The position numbers and the translations under genes were made by a program. DNA of 7,623 nt from Thermoplasmata archaeon (GTDB taxonomy: Archaea > Thermoplasmatota > Thermoplasmata > Halarchaeoplasmatales > Halarchaeoplasmataceae). Below, piece by piece: positions 1 to 5,329 of this stretch. Under the pieces are notes generated by a model, which was not told the DNA's origin, did no database searches, and was given only the letters and a program-made list of their open reading frames with translations. Location of the stretch: the NCBI GenBank assembly GCA_007129655.1, contig SKVC01000139.1, positions 1-7,623 on the forward strand, in the 5' to 3' direction. Within the stretch, counting starts at the first letter, position 1. Each line of letters begins with the position of its first letter.

Positions 1-120
1 CAAGGCTTCATCCGCATTGGTGACGTCCATGATAACGCCGCCCTTCTGCATCTTAGCGAAGCCTCTCTTGACCAGTTCCGAACCAAATCGTAATTTTTTT
101 ATATCCAAATTCATAGGCAT
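1..120 (-). CDS. pdxS: Pyridoxal 5'-phosphate synthase lyase subunit PdxS, N-terminal part only
   Basis: Only the first 40 codons are inside the window; the frame is open to the left edge. The peptide starts MPMNLDIKKLRFGSELVKRG and continues into KMQKGGVIMDVTNADEAL, which is the diagnostic N-terminus of PdxS/SNZ proteins. The Asp in GGVIMDV matches the conserved Asp of the ribose 5-phosphate site; the two catalytic lysines of the family lie beyond the edge. Known family role: with the glutaminase PdxT, PdxS makes PLP from ribose 5-phosphate, glyceraldehyde 3-phosphate and ammonia in the cytoplasm. An AGGTG ribosome binding site (complement of 128-132) sits 7 bases before the ATG at 120, which supports this start over the second ATG two codons later. 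It is divergent from nfeD. Whether pdxT follows cannot be seen. Identification is strong despite the short length because the motif is highly conserved. Confidence 0.93.
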   Translation of the reverse strand, partial: MPMNLDIKKLRFGSELVKRGFAKMQKGGVIMDVTNADEAL

Positions 121-152
121 CTTAACACACCTGCTACATCATAAAAGGGGGG

Positions 153-162
153 CCTATTTGAA
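153..162 (-). promoter_or_regulatory. Possible TATA element for pdxS
   Basis: On the minus strand this reads TTCAAATAGG, preceded by the purine-rich GAAACG. Its centre is about 25 bases from position 132, which would give a short leader carrying the AGGTG site before pdxS. A rival is CTTTTATG (complement of 142-148), which would place the start of transcription at or next to the ATG and leave the ribosome binding site outside the message. I prefer the first because it explains the AGGTG, but neither is a strong TATA box. Confidence 0.3.
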
Positions 163-181
163 CGTTTCTGACAACTCTTAA

Positions 182-198
182 GGGGAAAATTAAAAATA
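182..198 (+). promoter_or_regulatory. BRE/TATA promoter of the nfeD-slipin operon
   Basis: GGGGAAAA (182-189) looks like a purine-rich TFB recognition element and is followed by TTAAAAATA (190-198) as a TATA box. The usual archaeal distance of about 25 bases puts transcription start close to 220-224, at the ATG of nfeD. No Shine-Dalgarno precedes that ATG (the preceding bases are ATTTACCTTTTAAT), so the first gene is probably translated from a leaderless or nearly leaderless message. Confidence 0.6.
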
Positions 199-223
199 GC
201 CTAGATTCTATTTACCTTTTAAT

Positions 224-682
224 ATGACACTTGGGTTGATTTTGATAATCATCGGCGTCGTGCTGATAATATTCGAGGCGAGCGAACCTGGATTCTTTAT
301 AGCTATTCCCGGTGGTGTAATGATCACTCTAGGGATAATTGCAGTGGCATTTCCCGATATACTCTTGACCCTTTGGACACCGCTAATACTGGCTGCGGTG
401 GTTATACCGTTGATGTTCCTATCCATGAAGTTCTACCAGAAGATATCTCCCCCGTCCAAGCCAACAACGACGATGTCTTCTTCACTGGTTGGACAGGCGA
501 CCAGGGTGATTCAAACGGTGGAACCCGATGAGATAAAAGGAAAGGTTAAGGTAAATAACCAGATATGGAGTGCAACTGCAGACCATGAAATTCCTGTCGG
601 AACAAAAGTGATCATAACCGAAGCTAGAGGTGTACACGTAGTGGTTAAAGAAATAGAAGATAAAACAAAGGAGAAAAGATAA
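224..682 (+). CDS. nfeD: Short NfeD-family membrane protein (NfeD1b type)
   Basis: A 152-residue protein. The N-terminal part has hydrophobic segments at about residues 2-18, 22-43 and 46-68, with a conserved-looking acidic/Gly/Pro break (EASEPGFF, 18-25). A soluble domain at about 88-145 has the pattern of the NfeD C-terminal OB fold: G90-Q-A near its start, then GKVKVNNQIWSA, a following I-P-V-G turn and a final G-V-H-V-V-V strand. Length and layout match the short NfeD class; the ClpP-like Ser/Lys protease domain of long NfeD1a proteins is absent. Family knowledge: NfeD proteins are encoded next to SPFH/slipin genes and are thought to help assemble or anchor them in membrane microdomains. 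Here the stop codon shares one base with the slipin start (TAATG, 680-684), so the two are translationally coupled. The start is set by the TATA-to-ATG distance, since no ribosome binding site is present. Exact biochemical function is unknown for the family. Confidence 0.9.
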   Translation: MTLGLILIIIGVVLIIFEASEPGFFIAIPGGVMITLGIIAVAFPDILLTLWTPLILAAVVIPLMFLSMKFYQKISPPSKPTTTMSSSLVGQATRVIQTVEPDEIKGKVKVNNQIWSATADHEIPVGTKVIITEARGVHVVVKEIEDKTKEKR

Positions 683-1824
683 TGTTAGGAGTAATAGTGT
701 TTTTGGCGATAGTGATAATATTGGTTGCGGTAGTTGCAGGACGAACGGCGTTCTGGATAGTGCAGCCATACGAGCAAGGTATATACATAAAGTTAGGTAA
801 CTTCCAGAGAACGTTGAACCCCGGGGTGAACATAGTGGCGCCGTTCATATCTCAGGTGATCAAGCTAGATCTCAGAACGCAGGTCCTGGACGTACCCAGG
901 CAGGAAGTGATCACGAAGGATAATTCACCCACGAATGTGGATGCCATCATATACATCAAGGTGGTGGACATCACCAAGGCGTTCTTCGAGGTCACCAATT
1001 TCAAGGCGGCGACCATCAATCTTGCCCAGACCACCCTAAGATCCGTGATCGGTGACATGGAGCTGGACGAGATACTCTACAACAGGGAGCGTATAAACAC
1101 ACACCTCAGGCAGGTACTTGACGAAGCCACAGACGGATGGGGTGTAAGAGTAGAAGCTGTTGAGATACGAGAAGTGGATCCCAGAGGCATCGTCAAGCAG
1201 GCAATGGAGGAGCAGACCGCCGCCGAACGTCAGAGACGAGCCGCCATCCTTAAAGCAGACGGGAGCAAGAAATCTGCTATCCTTGAAGCGGAGGGTAACC
1301 GACAGGCAAGGATACTTAATGCGGAAGGTATCCGGCAGAGCAAGATACTGACCGCGGAAGGTACCCGGATGGCTGAAATACTCGAAGCCCAGGGTCAAGC
1401 ACAACGCTTACGTGTTCTATCTCTCGGTGCCAGCACCCTCGACGAGAAGACGATGACATATCTTTCGCTGGATACATTAAAGGCCATGGCCGACGGAGAG
1501 GCCACCAAGATCATATTCCCATTCGAATTGACACGACTTGTGGAAGGTGCTTCACAGTATCTCGGCGCCGGTAGAGAGGTGAAGAGCAGAGAACCATCCG
1601 ACATCCCAGAACTGGAGAAGATAGTCGGTAAGGCAGAGGAGATACTGGGAGTCATCCCCGGTCGTGAAGAGATGAAGATGGAACTCGATAAGATCGGAGG
1701 ACAAGCAAAGAGAGGTATACCTACCGATGAAACAGCCATCCGAAAAGAGGCCGAAAAAAAGGCTAAAGATGTCATCAAAGAGGTAGTTGACGAGGAAGAG
1801 ATCGAAAATATACTCAAAGAATAG
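682..1824 (+). CDS. Slipin: SPFH/band 7 (stomatin-like) membrane scaffold protein
   Basis: A 380-residue stomatin-like protein. A single N-terminal membrane anchor (about 3-20) precedes the SPFH/band 7 domain (about 24-180), with the typical stretches VQPYEQGIYIKLGNF, LNPGVNIVAPF, LDLRTQVLDVPRQEVITKDN and TLRSVIGDMELDEIL. Next comes a coiled-coil region of five 11-residue repeats (187-241), each close to (A/S)xILxAEGxxQ, and the usual hydrophobic stomatin end (ATKIIFPFEL, 274-283). Residues 290-380 form an extra, highly charged, probably helical tail. Slipins oligomerise into ring or cage scaffolds in the membrane and work with NfeD. A ribosome binding site AAAGGAG (667-673) lies inside the end of nfeD, 8 bases before the ATG. 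In Pyrococcus, a long NfeD protease cleaves the stomatin C-terminus; the partner here has no protease domain, so that model does not carry over directly. Family assignment is firm; the tail's role is not known. Confidence 0.94.
   Translation: MLGVIVFLAIVIILVAVVAGRTAFWIVQPYEQGIYIKLGNFQRTLNPGVNIVAPFISQVIKLDLRTQVLDVPRQEVITKDNSPTNVDAIIYIKVVDITKAFFEVTNFKAATINLAQTTLRSVIGDMELDEILYNRERINTHLRQVLDEATDGWGVRVEAVEIREVDPRGIVKQAMEEQTAAERQRRAAILKADGSKKSAILEAEGNRQARILNAEGIRQSKILTAEGTRMAEILEAQGQAQRLRVLSLGASTLDEKTMTYLSLDTLKAMADGEATKIIFPFELTRLVEGASQYLGAGREVKSREPSDIPELEKIVGKAEEILGVIPGREEMKMELDKIGGQAKRGIPTDETAIRKEAEKKAKDVIKEVVDEEEIENILKE
1240..1404 (+). repeat. Five tandem 33-bp units encoding 11-residue coiled-coil repeats
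   Basis: Units at 1240-1272, 1273-1305, 1306-1338, 1339-1371 and 1372-1404 encode AAILKADGSKK, SAILEAEGNRQ, ARILNAEGIRQ, SKILTAEGTRM and AEILEAQGQAQ. The third and fourth units are identical at 23 of 33 bases by hand comparison, sharing GCGGAAGGTA-CCGG. An 11-residue period is a hendecad, the geometry of a right-handed or nearly straight coiled coil, as known in stomatin-type proteins. The repeats lie wholly within the slipin gene. Confidence 0.85.
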
Positions 1825-1840
1825 AGGACATATCTCCAAA

Positions 1841-1860
1841 AACCCCTTTTTCATTTTTTT
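1841..1860 (+). terminator. T-tract terminator after the slipin gene
   Basis: Two T runs (1847-1851 and 1854-1860) lie 22-36 bases after the slipin stop codon and before the next promoter. Archaeal RNA polymerase ends transcripts at such T-rich stretches without needing a stable hairpin, and I see no good hairpin here. The position, between an operon end and a new TATA box, fits termination. Confidence 0.55.
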
Positions 1861-1871
1861 ACTCTCGATAA

Positions 1872-1886
1872 CCAAAACTATAAATA
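1872..1886 (+). promoter_or_regulatory. BRE/TATA promoter of the arsR-acr3 operon
   Basis: CCAAAAC (1872-1878) followed by TATAAATA (1879-1886) is the best TATA box in the window. Its centre is about 26 bases before the ATG at 1909, so transcription should begin at or within a base or two of the arsR start codon. No Shine-Dalgarno is present between them (preceding bases GAATAGACATACAT), which again indicates a leaderless first gene. Confidence 0.7.
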
Positions 1887-1890
1887 TAAA

Positions 1891-1910
1891 ATATGAATAG
1901 ACATACATAT
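1891..1910. promoter_or_regulatory. Candidate ArsR operator: 20-bp imperfect palindrome
   Basis: ATATGAAT (1891-1898) and ATACATAT (1903-1910) form an inverted repeat with 7 of 8 matching pairs around the 4-base centre AGAC. It lies just after the TATA box and covers the predicted transcription start and the first two bases of arsR. A dimeric winged-helix repressor bound here would block polymerase loading, which is the usual way ArsR/SmtB proteins autoregulate. AT-rich sequence gives short palindromes by chance, so this is a candidate only. Confidence 0.45.
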
Positions 1911-2190
1911 GAACGACCGTTTGTTTAAATGCCTGGTAGAATCCAACCGCAGAAGAATTCTATACTGTATCGGAGAAAAGGAGATGTGTGTGAACACGAT
2001 CTCCGATTGCTTAAATCTGGAACAGTCTCTGGTAAGTCATCATTTAAAAGAACTTTTTCGATGCGGTTTGGTTGAAAGAGAGCGCAGGGGGAAGAAGAAT
2101 TTCTACAGCGTGGCTGATCCTAAGATATTGGAACTTTTGGAAAAGGCACACGAACTCGGTGATTCCTTAGAGGTGTGTAACCTTGACTGA
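1909..2190 (+). CDS. arsR: ArsR/SmtB-family winged-helix repressor
   Basis: A 93-residue protein of ArsR length. The recognition helix region reads NLEQSLVSHHLKELFRCGLV (36-55), matching the family's LSQ-xx-VSHHL-KxL-xx-GLV pattern, followed by the wing ERERRGKKNFYSV (56-68). Known role: dimeric DNA-binding repressor released by arsenite, antimonite or another thiol-binding metal. The family's usual As(III) site is CxC(xxC) in the segment ELCVCDL; here that segment reads EMCVNTISDC, so Cys27 is kept, the second Cys is Asn29, and Cys34 is nearby. Further cysteines are at 8, 20, 52 and 90, giving six in 93 residues, so metal may be bound by a different set. It is the first gene of a coupled operon with acr3, and the two overlap by 8 bases. 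The ATG is supported by the promoter distance, not by a ribosome binding site. As(III) as the inducer is inferred from the neighbour. Confidence 0.9.
   Translation: MNDRLFKCLVESNRRRILYCIGEKEMCVNTISDCLNLEQSLVSHHLKELFRCGLVERERRGKKNFYSVADPKILELLEKAHELGDSLEVCNLD
2170..2185 (+). promoter_or_regulatory. Ribosome binding site and TTG start that set the acr3 start
   Basis: GAGGTG (2170-2175) lies inside the end of arsR, 7 bases before a TTG at 2183-2185. The spacing and match to the archaeal anti-Shine-Dalgarno are good. The TTG gives a protein start of MTEEHSLGFFERYLTVWVAI, in line with the short hydrophilic N-terminus of other ACR3 proteins; the next in-frame ATG would fall within the first membrane helix. 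Confidence 0.75.
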
Positions 2191-3256
2191 AGAACACAGT
2201 TTAGGTTTTTTTGAAAGATATCTCACAGTTTGGGTAGCAATTTGTATAGTATTGGCCATGGTTATAGGCTATGTTTATCCCGGCATAACCGATTCATTTG
2301 AAGCTTTTGAAATATCAGGTTACTCTATACCTGTTGTCATAGTTTTATTTTTGATGATCTACCCTATCATGGTCCAAACACCATTTCAAAAAATTATACA
2401 AGCTGGAAAAACCTCTAAACCGATCCTAACTACCTTAGCTCTAAATTGGGGAGTAAAACCCTTTCTCAAAGCTGGTTTAGCTTGGTTCTTTTTTGCTGTG
2501 CTTTTCGTACGTTTTCTTACACCGACTATGACCAGTGAACTGATAGGTGGAATGATATTGCTAGGTCTAGCTCCTTGTACGGCTATGGTCCTTGTATGGT
2601 CATACTTATCCAAAGGAAATATGGGTCATACGATCGTGGTTACAGCTATAAACTCTATATCTATGCTAGTTTTCTATGCACCACTCGCCATAATTCTACT
2701 TCCGATCGCGGGTGTAGGTGGAACGGGATTAAGTGTCCCCTTTGGAAAAATAGCCTTCGGAGTTTTGGCATACATAGGCGGACCTTTAGTAGCGGGATAT
2801 TTAACTCGGAAGATAATTTTGAAGAAGAAAGGGATAAAATGGTTCGAAAAATTCATACATAAATTACATTATGTTTCTATAATCGCATTATTAGTTACGA
2901 TAGTAGTCATAGTCTCCCCCCACTCAAATACAATTACCGAGCAACCTTTGATAGTCGTGCTGATAGCGATTCCTCTACTAATACAGTTCTTTCTCATGTT
3001 CATAATATCGTATTGGACTGCTAAAAAATTAAATTTTCCTTATGAGGATGCAGCACCTACCGCTCAGATCGCCACCAGTAATCATTTTGAAGTCGCTATT
3101 GCCATGTCTGTAACACTCTTCGGCATCGATTCATACGCAACACTTGCAGCGGTCACGGGATTGCTTATTGAGGTTCCGGTGATGTTGATCATAGTTCACA
3201 TCTGTCTGAAAACCCAGCATTGGTTCCCATCGATTACTAGGGAGGGGATAGAATGA
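2183..3256 (+). CDS. acr3: ACR3-type arsenite efflux permease
   Basis: A 357-residue, very hydrophobic protein with about ten predicted membrane helices, the normal length for ACR3. Family signatures are visible in order: LALNWGVKPFLKAGLAW (85-101), the GLAPCTAMVLVWS motif (128-140) with the conserved transport cysteine Cys132, SNHFEVAIAMSVTLFG (299-314), and GLLIEVPVML (326-335) with the conserved Glu330. Known role: proton-motive-force-driven export of arsenite (and in some members antimonite) across the cytoplasmic membrane. It starts at TTG (see separate entry), overlaps arsR by 8 bases and overlaps the next gene by 4 (ATGA), so all three are probably one translationally coupled message. 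Hand counts on three 60-base lines gave 28-38% G+C, lower than the roughly 50% in two lines of the slipin gene, which may hint at transfer or simply reflect membrane-protein codons. Family identity is very secure; arsenite versus antimonite preference cannot be read from sequence. Confidence 0.96.
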   Translation: MTEEHSLGFFERYLTVWVAICIVLAMVIGYVYPGITDSFEAFEISGYSIPVVIVLFLMIYPIMVQTPFQKIIQAGKTSKPILTTLALNWGVKPFLKAGLAWFFFAVLFVRFLTPTMTSELIGGMILLGLAPCTAMVLVWSYLSKGNMGHTIVVTAINSISMLVFYAPLAIILLPIAGVGGTGLSVPFGKIAFGVLAYIGGPLVAGYLTRKIILKKKGIKWFEKFIHKLHYVSIIALLVTIVVIVSPHSNTITEQPLIVVLIAIPLLIQFFLMFIISYWTAKKLNFPYEDAAPTAQIATSNHFEVAIAMSVTLFGIDSYATLAAVTGLLIEVPVMLIIVHICLKTQHWFPSITREGIE

Positions 3257-3927
3257 AGGTACTTTTAATATCTGATATTCATGGTAACTTAGAAGCACTT
3301 AAAGAGGTGCTGATGATCGAAAACTGGGACTACATATACTGTATGGGCGACATAGTTGATTATGGTCCCTCTCCTCAAGAATGTGTTGATATTATACGTG
3401 AAAAAGGGATCACCGTTAAGGGAAACCACGATAATGCCGTCGCAACCGGGATGGACTGCGGATGCAGTTACGAGATAAAAGAGCTTTCACAGGAGGTCAG
3501 AAAATATACTGTCGATTCCATGTCTCCTAAAAACATAGAATACCTGGCTTCGCTACCGGTATCCGTGGGTAAAAAAGGTACGTACATCACCCACGCATCC
3601 CGGGACGATCTGTTCGGATACCTAAAACCGAATACACCGGAAGAAGAATTCAATGTTTTCGACGATCTGGAGGAAGATACAGTACTACTGGGGCATACGC
3701 ATATACCGATGGACAGAGAGATAAACGGTCGTAGATACATCAATCCGGGAAGTTTGGGTCAGCCCAGGGACGGAGACACCCGAGCGGCCTATGGTATTCT
3801 GGAAGACGGAGAACTATATCTGCGAAGAACGGAGTACGATATGGACACGGTTCTGAGAAAGATGGAATCTGCGGATCTACCGAGTAGGGCAATGAGGATA
3901 TTACGAGCGGGGAAGGTAGTTCCTTGA
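3253..3927 (+). CDS. Calcineurin-like metallophosphoesterase, third gene of the arsenic operon
   Basis: A 224-residue protein with all metal-binding motifs of the calcineurin-like (Metallophos_2) superfamily: SDIHGN (7-12; Asp8, His10), GDIVDYGP (32-39; Asp33), KGNHD (56-60; Asn58, His59), THAS (His114) and GHTHIP (147-152; His148, His150), then NPGSLGQPRDGD (164-175). The active site appears complete, so it should be a two-metal phosphatase or phosphodiesterase in the cytoplasm; no signal peptide or membrane segment is seen. The substrate is unknown: relatives act on cyclic nucleotides, nucleotides or phosphodiesters. A CGC pair (Cys69, Cys71) follows the third motif. The start is well supported by GGAGGGG (3241-3247) and a 4-base overlap with acr3. 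That coupling suggests co-expression under ArsR and perhaps a role in arsenic stress, but this is inference from position only. It could instead be a bystander gene kept downstream. Confidence 0.88.
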   Translation: MKVLLISDIHGNLEALKEVLMIENWDYIYCMGDIVDYGPSPQECVDIIREKGITVKGNHDNAVATGMDCGCSYEIKELSQEVRKYTVDSMSPKNIEYLASLPVSVGKKGTYITHASRDDLFGYLKPNTPEEEFNVFDDLEEDTVLLGHTHIPMDREINGRRYINPGSLGQPRDGDTRAAYGILEDGELYLRRTEYDMDTVLRKMESADLPSRAMRILRAGKVVP

Positions 3928-3940
3928 AAACATTAATTGA

Positions 3941-3967
3941 TAAATATTTACGGTAACCACCATTACC
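3941..3967. terminator. Possible weak terminator between convergent genes
   Basis: The 64-base gap between the converging phosphoesterase and purB genes holds a short hairpin, GGTAA (3952-3956) / TTACC (3963-3967) with a 6-base loop, next to a perfect 10-bp AT palindrome TAAATATTTA (3941-3950). For purB transcripts the hairpin would be followed by AT-rich RNA. There is no long T run in either direction, so this is a weak call; nothing else is recognisable in the gap. Confidence 0.25.
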
Positions 3968-3991
3968 CCTATGGAAACCTTTCTTCACTCA

Positions 3992-5320
3992 TCAGACTAT
4001 CTCGTCTACTATCTCCTTGGAACGACCGACGTAGTTCTTCGGGTCTAGGACCGAATCCAATTCCTCCGAGGTAACCAGTTTCATGAGTTCATCATCTACG
4101 GTCAGTACTTCTTTGAATGATTTTCCCTCTGCCCTAGCGGTCATAGTAGCCTTTCTGATAAGTTCGTGGGCTACCTGTCTAGAGACGCCTTTTTTTGACA
4201 GATGCATCATGACCGCTTCAGCCATGATCAACCCGTTGCTCATCTGAAGATTGCGTTTCATGTTGTCTGGGAATACTTCTAAGTTTCTGAACAGTTTTTC
4301 ACTTTTAATCAATATATCGTCAAGTAGTACGAAAACATGAGGTATGATGATCCGTTCTGAGGATGAATTGGTCAAGTCTCGCTCGTGCCAGAGGATGTTG
4401 TTCTCAAACGTCGGATAGACAAAACCACGGAGAGTTCTCGCCAAGCCGCAGATATTCTCTGCCGTGATGGGATTTTTCTTATGAGCCATGGTGGAACTGC
4501 CTACCTGTTTCTCTTTTTCGAAGGCTTCCGCGGCCTCCATTATCTCCGGGCGCTGAAGGTTTCTTATCTCGGTTGAGAATCTTTGTAGAGATGTGGATAT
4601 GTTAGCCGCTATAGACATCAACTCGATATGCCTATCTCGTCCCACGATCTGTCCACTGGCTTTTTCGTAACCGATGCCGAGATCATCCATGACCAAACGT
4701 TGTATCTCTTCGGCTTGCTCACCGAAAGAAGCGCCGGTTCCTACGGCACCGCTCATCTTACCTACCACAAGGCGCTTTTCAGCTTCCTCAAAACGCTGTA
4801 TATGCCGGTCTATCTCAGCGGTAAAAACGGCCAATTTTAAACCGAAAGTGATGGGTATGCCATGCTGTGCATGAGTCCGGCCAACCATGATGGTGTCACG
4901 GTGCTCTTTGGCACGACTAGCCAAGGTCTTTCTCAATTCCAATAGATCTTCTTTCAATATGTCCAATCCGTCCCTGATCTGCAGTGCTCCTGCGGTATCG
5001 ATGATATCGTTGGAAGTAGCACCGAGATGTATATATCCCTCTGAATCTCCGCAAAACCGACCGAGAACCTTTACCAATGCCATTATGTCGTGTTTTGTAT
5101 CTTCTCGCTCTACCCTCTCGACTTCCTGCCAATCTACTTTATCAACATTTGCATTTTCAGTGATGATCTCAGCGGCTTCAGTAGGTATGTTTCCCAATTT
5201 GGCATGGGCACGTGCCAGAGCGGCTTCTACATCGAGAAGCCGCTGTGTTTTCCGTTCTTTACTGAATACATCCTTCATCAAAGGACGACCGTACCTATAA
5301 TCGAGGGGACAGATCAACAT
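3992..5320 (-). CDS. purB: Adenylosuccinate lyase
   Basis: A 442-residue member of the aspartase/fumarase superfamily, of normal adenylosuccinate lyase length. The N-terminus CPLDYRYGRPLMKDVFS and the three superfamily regions are present: HLGATSNDIIDT (98-109), MVGRTHAQHGIPITFG (145-160, with His150 at the general-acid position), and the signature loop GSSTMAHKKNPITAEN (274-289), which carries the catalytic serine pair and the substrate-binding Lys/Asn. Known role: two steps of purine synthesis, SAICAR to AICAR plus fumarate and adenylosuccinate to AMP plus fumarate, in the cytoplasm. The start ATG has a GAGG ribosome binding site 6 bases upstream. It lies 9 bases after the GAPDH stop on the same strand, so it is very likely cotranscribed with gap. 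YRYGRPLMKDVFS together with KHDIM (76-80) favours PurB over fumarase or argininosuccinate lyase. No defect is seen. Confidence 0.95.
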   Translation of the reverse strand: MLICPLDYRYGRPLMKDVFSKERKTQRLLDVEAALARAHAKLGNIPTEAAEIITENANVDKVDWQEVERVEREDTKHDIMALVKVLGRFCGDSEGYIHLGATSNDIIDTAGALQIRDGLDILKEDLLELRKTLASRAKEHRDTIMVGRTHAQHGIPITFGLKLAVFTAEIDRHIQRFEEAEKRLVVGKMSGAVGTGASFGEQAEEIQRLVMDDLGIGYEKASGQIVGRDRHIELMSIAANISTSLQRFSTEIRNLQRPEIMEAAEAFEKEKQVGSSTMAHKKNPITAENICGLARTLRGFVYPTFENNILWHERDLTNSSSERIIIPHVFVLLDDILIKSEKLFRNLEVFPDNMKRNLQMSNGLIMAEAVMMHLSKKGVSRQVAHELIRKATMTARAEGKSFKEVLTVDDELMKLVTSEELDSVLDPKNYVGRSKEIVDEIV

Positions 5321-5329
5321 GTTAAGCCT

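Noticed and set aside
1036..1404. Antisense open frame over the slipin coiled coil
   Set aside because: The 33-bp repeat unit keeps alternative frames free of stops, which explains the long frame. The peptide is not protein-like and the sense gene is certain.
4887..5300. Serine-rich plus-strand open frame opposite the purB N-terminal region
   Set aside because: Low-complexity serine and arginine composition, typical of the antisense of a Glu/Arg-rich helical protein; no start signal or family match.
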